A DNA stretch of 64,000 nt from JBLEFH01 sp047345645 (GTDB taxonomy: Bacteria > Pseudomonadota > Alphaproteobacteria > Rhodobacterales > Rhodobacteraceae). Below are positions 60,153 through 64,000 of this stretch, in pieces; position 1 is the stretch's first letter; every line of letters begins with the position of its first letter. The position numbers and the translations under genes are program-made. The notes beneath the pieces were generated by a model that saw only the letters and a program-made list of their open reading frames with translations, was not told the origin of the DNA and searched no databases. The stretch is from the NCBI GenBank assembly GCA_047345645.1, contig JBLEFH010000002.1; one strand, written 5' to 3'.

Positions 60153-62243
60153 TTACTCCTTGTTGAGATCGGCAAAGCTGCGGCCGGACTGCGCGAGGTC
60201 GCGCAGCAGGGGCGGCACCTGCCAGTAATGGGGGTCTTCCTCGGCATAGCGCTCGATGCGGGCGATCAGCTCCTTGGCGCCGATCCGGTCCGCATAGTTG
60301 AGCGGGCCGCCGAGATGGCGGGGAAAGCCGTAGCCGAAGAGGAACACCGCATCGACATCCACTGGACGTGTCGCGATGCCCTCTTCGACCACACGGGCGG
60401 CTTCGGAAATCATGGCGGTCATGTAACGGGCCACGATCTCGTCATCGCTAAAGGAGCGGGAGGACACCCCTTCTGCCGCGCGCTCGGCCTCGACGATCGC
60501 CTCAACGTCAGGGTTAGGCGTTCGCGATGTGTTGTCGTCGTAAAGGTAGTAGCCGCGCCCGGTCTTGCGCCCGAACCAGCCTTGCTCGCAAATCCGGTCG
60601 GCGATGGCGACATAGCGCTCCTCGGCGGGCCGGGTCGGGGCCTTGCGTTTGCGGGTGGCCCAGCCAATGTCGAGACCGGCGAGATCGCCAACGGCGAAGG
60701 GCCCCATGGCAAAGCCGAAATCCTCCAGTGCCTTGTCGATTTGCGCGAAAGACGCGCCATCGGCCAGCATGTAATCCGCCGCCTTGCGGTAATGGGCGAG
60801 GATCCGGTTGCCGATGAACCCGTCGCACACGCCGGAGCGCACGGCGACTTTCTTCATCCGCCCCGCCATGGCGAAGGCGGTGGCGACCACATCAGGCGCG
60901 GTCTCATCGGCCACGACGACTTCGAGGAGCCGCATGATATGGGCGGGCGAGAAGAAGTGGAGGCCGATCACATCCTGCGGGCGCGAGGTGGCCGCCGCAA
61001 TCTCGTTCACATCGAGATAAGAGGTGTTCGTGCCCAGAACCGCGCCGGGTTTGCAGATGCGGTCAAGCTCGCTAAAGATCTGCGTTTTGACCTTCATATC
61101 CTCGAACACCGCTTCGATCACCACGTCCACATCGCTGAGATGGTCGAGCCCGGTGACGGTGTTCAGCGTTGCAAGGGTTGCATCACGCTTCTCCGCGCTC
61201 ATCTTGCCGCGCTTCACCGCGCCATCGAGGTTTTTGGTGATGCGGCCCGCGGCGCGCTCGGCGGCCTCGTCGCTCATCTCGACCAGCGTGACCGGGATGC
61301 CCGATTGCAGGAGCGCGGTTGCGATGCCGACGCCCATGGTGCCGCCGCCAATCACGCCCGCGCTGTTGATCGGGCGCGGCTCGGCGTCGCTTTCGGGGAT
61401 GCGTTTCACCGCACGTTCGGCCTGGAAAGCATGGATGAGACCTTGACGGTCTGGGCTTTCCATCAGCTCAAGGAAAAGCGCGCGCTCCGCCTTCAGCCCT
61501 TCGGAAATCGGCAGGCTGGCCGAGGCAATCGCGTCAACGCATTTGAGCGGCGCGGCGAGGGCAGGGCGTTTTTTCGCCAGCTTCTCTTTGGCCGCGTTCA
61601 GCGCCTTCGCATCCGGTTCGATCCTGATCTCACCGGTGCGGCGGGTCTTGAGCGCGCCGGAGAGGACATCTGCCGCCGCCTGAAGCGCGGCCTCGCGCGG
61701 GGTTTCTTCGCCGATCAGGTCGACGATGCCCAGATCATGCGCTTCCTCAATCGGCACATGGCGGCCCGAGGTGATGATCTCGATGGCATTCTCCAGAGGG
61801 ATCAGACGCGGAAGGCGCTGCGTGCCGCCTGCGCCCGGCAGAAGGCCGAGCGAGACTTCCGGCAACCCGACCCGCGCACCGGGCAGGCCGATGCGGGCAT
61901 GGGCCGAGAGCGCCAGTTCCAGCCCGCCGCCCACGGCGACACCGTGGATGACGACAACGACCGGCTTGTCGCTGCCTTCGATCACGTCGAACACATCGGG
62001 CAGACGCGGCGGTTGCGGGGTCTTGCCGAACTCGCGGATATCCGCGCCGCCGGAGAGGATTTTGCCCTCTCCATAGATGGCAATGACCTTGACCGCCTCG
62101 TCGCCATTCAGCGCTGTGATCGCGTCGAGCAGGCTTTGCCGCATCGCTGCGCCAAGGGCGTTGACCGGCGGGCTGTCGAGAATGATGAGGCCGGTCTGGC
62201 CCTCGGTCTCGATCCGCAGCGGGGTGTTTTCCATGACATTCAT
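60153..62243 (-). CDS. Multifunctional enoyl-CoA hydratase/3-hydroxyacyl-CoA dehydrogenase (FadJ/PimF type)
   Basis: A 696-aa two-step beta-oxidation enzyme. The N-terminal crotonase half (about 1-190) has GKILSGGADIREFG near residue 61 and GLLPGAGGTQRLP near 135. The dehydrogenase half starts with GVIGGGTMGVGIA near 297, followed by LHFFSPAHIMRLLEVV near 425 and two C-terminal domains. The start MNVMENTPLRIE follows GAGGGAGACCAAGATT. It hydrates enoyl-CoA and oxidises the hydroxyl with NAD+. It lies 14 bp after the thiolase gene. Confidence 0.9.
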   Translation of the reverse strand: MNVMENTPLRIETEGQTGLIILDSPPVNALGAAMRQSLLDAITALNGDEAVKVIAIYGEGKILSGGADIREFGKTPQPPRLPDVFDVIEGSDKPVVVVIHGVAVGGGLELALSAHARIGLPGARVGLPEVSLGLLPGAGGTQRLPRLIPLENAIEIITSGRHVPIEEAHDLGIVDLIGEETPREAALQAAADVLSGALKTRRTGEIRIEPDAKALNAAKEKLAKKRPALAAPLKCVDAIASASLPISEGLKAERALFLELMESPDRQGLIHAFQAERAVKRIPESDAEPRPINSAGVIGGGTMGVGIATALLQSGIPVTLVEMSDEAAERAAGRITKNLDGAVKRGKMSAEKRDATLATLNTVTGLDHLSDVDVVIEAVFEDMKVKTQIFSELDRICKPGAVLGTNTSYLDVNEIAAATSRPQDVIGLHFFSPAHIMRLLEVVVADETAPDVVATAFAMAGRMKKVAVRSGVCDGFIGNRILAHYRKAADYMLADGASFAQIDKALEDFGFAMGPFAVGDLAGLDIGWATRKRKAPTRPAEERYVAIADRICEQGWFGRKTGRGYYLYDDNTSRTPNPDVEAIVEAERAAEGVSSRSFSDDEIVARYMTAMISEAARVVEEGIATRPVDVDAVFLFGYGFPRHLGGPLNYADRIGAKELIARIERYAEEDPHYWQVPPLLRDLAQSGRSFADLNKE

Positions 62244-62257
62244 AATCTTGGTCTCCC

Positions 62258-63448
62258 TCAGTCCAGACGTTCGATAACCATGGCGATGCCTTGGCCGACA
62301 CCGACACACATCGACAGGCACGCATAGCGGCCACCGGTGCGCTCAAGCTGACGCATCGCGGTCAGGATGATCCGTGCGCCCGATGCGCCGAGCGGGTGGC
62401 CGACCGCAATCGCGCCGCCATTGGGGTTGAGACGGCTGTCCGCCGGGTCGAGCTCAAGCTGTTTGCAGCAGGCCAGCACCTGGCTGGCAAAGGCTTCGTT
62501 GATCTCGATGAGGTCCATATCCTTGAGGGTCAGACCCGCGCGCTCCAACGCTTTTGGAACCGCGAAGCCCGGCCCGATGCCCATGATGCGCGGCGGAACC
62601 CCGGCAATGGACCCCGAGACGATCCGCGCGCGCGGCTTCGGCCCGAGATTTTTGGCCCCGATGAGCAGCGCGCCTGCGCCGTCATTGACGCCCGATGCGT
62701 TCGCTGCCGTCACGACGCCGCCTTCGAAGAGGGGCTTGAGGGAGGCCATTTTCTCCAACGTGGTTTCCGGGCGCGGATGCTCGTCCGTGTCCACAACCGT
62801 GACCTGACCCTTGCGGCCCGCAATCTCGATCGGGTGGATTTCATCCTTGAAGAACCCATCCTTACGCGCCGCTTCAAACCGCTGCTGGCTTTCGAAGGCG
62901 TAGGCATCGCAAGCCTCGCGGGTGATCTCGTAATCCGCCGCCAGATTATCCGCGGTTTGCGGCATGGAGTAGTCGCCGAATTCCTTGGCCACGGTCATGT
63001 TGGGGAAGCGCGTGCCGATGGTGGAGTCGTAGATCTTCGGCTGGCGGTCCCAAGCACTCGGGGATTTGGCGACCACGAAGGGCGCGCGGGTCATGCTTTC
63101 GGTGCCGCCTGCGAGGTAGAGATCGGCCTCACCCACGGTGATGGAGCGGGACGCGTCCAGCGCCGCGGCCATGCCCGAGCCGCAAAGACGGTTCACGGTC
63201 AGGCCGCCTGCATCGGTGGTCACGCCGCTCAGAAGGCCGATGAAGCGGGCCACGTTGCGGCTGTCCTCACCCGACTGGCAGACATTGCCCATGATGACAT
63301 CTTCGATGCGCTCGACCGGCAACTCGGAGCGGGCGACCAGCGCCTTGACCACCTGTGCGGCCAGATCATCCGGGCGGATCCCCGAAAGCGCACCGGCATG
63401 GCGACCGAACGGGCTGCGCAGACCATCATAGATATATCCTTCAAGCAT
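62258..63448 (-). CDS. Acetyl-CoA acyltransferase (thiolase)
   Basis: A 396-aa thiolase. The acylated cysteine is in NRLCGSGMAAALDA near residue 88, the GHPLGASGARI His motif is near 352, and the second cysteine lies in CLSMCVGVGQG near 382. The N-terminal EGYIYDGLRSPFGRHAGALS matches PcaF/FadA-like degradative thiolases, so it can cleave 3-ketoacyl-CoA, including dicarboxylic forms. It is the first gene of the operon; the 105-bp gap upstream separates it from the TRAP gene. Confidence 0.91.
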   Translation of the reverse strand: MLEGYIYDGLRSPFGRHAGALSGIRPDDLAAQVVKALVARSELPVERIEDVIMGNVCQSGEDSRNVARFIGLLSGVTTDAGGLTVNRLCGSGMAAALDASRSITVGEADLYLAGGTESMTRAPFVVAKSPSAWDRQPKIYDSTIGTRFPNMTVAKEFGDYSMPQTADNLAADYEITREACDAYAFESQQRFEAARKDGFFKDEIHPIEIAGRKGQVTVVDTDEHPRPETTLEKMASLKPLFEGGVVTAANASGVNDGAGALLIGAKNLGPKPRARIVSGSIAGVPPRIMGIGPGFAVPKALERAGLTLKDMDLIEINEAFASQVLACCKQLELDPADSRLNPNGGAIAVGHPLGASGARIILTAMRQLERTGGRYACLSMCVGVGQGIAMVIERLD

Positions 63449-63553
63449 CAGTTTTTTCCTTATGTTGGGTGCGAGTGGACAGAGCCGGCTCGCGGGGATG
63501 AGTGTTCTTTTGGTGGGCCGCCGGGTGCGTGTTCCGGCGACACAGTGGGTGGG

Positions 63554-64000
63554 TTAACGGGCCGCTTCGGGCAGGGTCCGCCCCCGTTGCCGCGCGATCA
63601 GGATCGGCGGAAGGGCGAGGGCGAGACCGAGCAGGGCCGTGGTGCCGAAGCCAACCCCGGCGAAGGGCATGGCGGGCATGGCGAAGAAGAAACCGCCGAA
63701 AGTCAGCATCGCGCGCAGCGGCATTTCATAGCGTCCCTGAAGCGTGCCGATGAAGGTCACATAGCCTTGCAGCCCCATGCAGATCATCGCGACCCCGGCA
63801 AAGGCGCAGCTCACGGCGAGGGCGACTTCGAAGGCTGGTGCATGACCGATCAGCGACGGGTTCAGCACGAAGAGGAACGGCACCAGATAGATGATACTGC
63901 CAAGCCGCATCGCCTCGAAGCCGGCTTTCATCGGGCTGGTTTCCGCAATGGTTGCCGCGGCATAGGCGCCAAGGGCCACCGGCGGGGTGATATAGCTCAC
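63554..64000 (-). CDS. TAXI-type TRAP transporter fused permease, C-terminal part
   Basis: The last 148 residues of a large fused 4TM/12TM TRAP permease whose start lies beyond the right edge. The segment YITPPVALGAYAAATIAETSPMKAGF is typical of the C-terminal DctM half of these proteins, followed by four or five spans. Such permeases work with TAXI binding proteins. It is on the same strand and just upstream of the beta-oxidation operon, so it likely imports the acid degraded by it. Confidence 0.82.
   Translation of the reverse strand: MSYITPPVALGAYAAATIAETSPMKAGFEAMRLGSIIYLVPFLFVLNPSLIGHAPAFEVALAVSCAFAGVAMICMGLQGYVTFIGTLQGRYEMPLRAMLTFGGFFFAMPAMPFAGVGFGTTALLGLALALPPILIARQRGRTLPEAAR

Noticed and set aside
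60228..62327. A 699-codon open frame on the plus strand
   Set aside because: Antisense to the multifunctional beta-oxidation gene, with no recognisable domain or ribosome site. High GC makes stops rare in the reverse frames.
1..64000. CRISPR arrays, insertion sequences, prophage, integrase or tRNA attachment sites
   Set aside because: No regularly spaced repeats, transposase, integrase, phage or tRNA-like sequences were seen on reading the window.

Overview
The window looks like about 64 kb of a GC-rich alphaproteobacterial chromosome, most likely from the Rhodobacterales (roseobacter-type). This is inferred from several signs: many TRAP transporters, a rhizobial-type L-rhamnose operon (DeoR regulator, ABC importer, RhaU mutarotase, RhaK kinase), an alphaproteobacterial SOS box (GTTC-N7-GTTC), and tightly packed operons with 4-bp ATGA/GTGA overlaps. 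I saw no rRNA, tRNA, CRISPR array or insertion sequence. Genus cannot be fixed from the sequence alone.

Layout: (1) 1-8377, L-rhamnose catabolism. The 5' end of a divergent rhaD-type gene is followed by deoR, an SGNH hydrolase, rhaS-T-P-Q, rhaU and rhaK. (2) 8384-13344, an IclR regulator facing a GH88/GH105 unsaturated glycuronyl hydrolase and a TRAP transporter, probably for unsaturated rhamnose-uronate oligosaccharides that feed the rhamnose operon. (3) 13475-21932, a small hypothetical gene, then an M20 amidohydrolase, a two-gene membrane module (DUF3100-like plus a small partner), a serine acetyltransferase-like protein, a VOC protein broken by an amber codon, a LysR regulator, a beta-hydroxyacid dehydrogenase and an aldehyde dehydrogenase. 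The same 17-bp inverted repeat, GTTGC-N7-GCAAC, lies before the membrane module and before the dehydrogenases, which suggests one regulon. (4) 22154-25650, an SOS-boxed dnaE2 without imuA or imuB beside it. (5) 25652-28907, a less GC-rich patch with a membrane-anchored triple SMI1/KNR4 protein interrupted by an in-frame UGA, and an unknown protein. (6) 28954-32419, a sulfate ABC importer, followed by a decayed serine hydrolase (about 32700-33184) and a 3-hydroxyacyl-CoA-dehydrogenase-family gene. (7) 34189-44156, amino sugar and peptidoglycan-sugar recycling (nagA, SIS-type deaminase, GntR regulator, BadF-family kinase, murQ, ABC importer, Gfo/Idh oxidoreductase). (8) 44260-52273, aromatic catabolism by the gentisate pathway with its own TRAP transporter, an aldehyde dehydrogenase and a divergent MarR regulator. 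(9) 52270-53742, a polytopic membrane protein of unknown function. (10) 53941 to the right edge, a nine-gene beta-oxidation operon with its own ETF, preceded by the end of a TAXI-type TRAP permease.

Together this is a catabolic region for scavenging plant or algal sugars, cell-wall sugars, aromatic acids and acyl or dicarboxylic acids, with most modules carrying their own importer and regulator. The least explained parts are the LysR/DUF3100 regulon, the triple-SMI1 locus, and the gentisate operon encoding two unrelated maleylpyruvate isomerase types. Three ABC operons also share a stable hairpin directly after the binding-protein gene.
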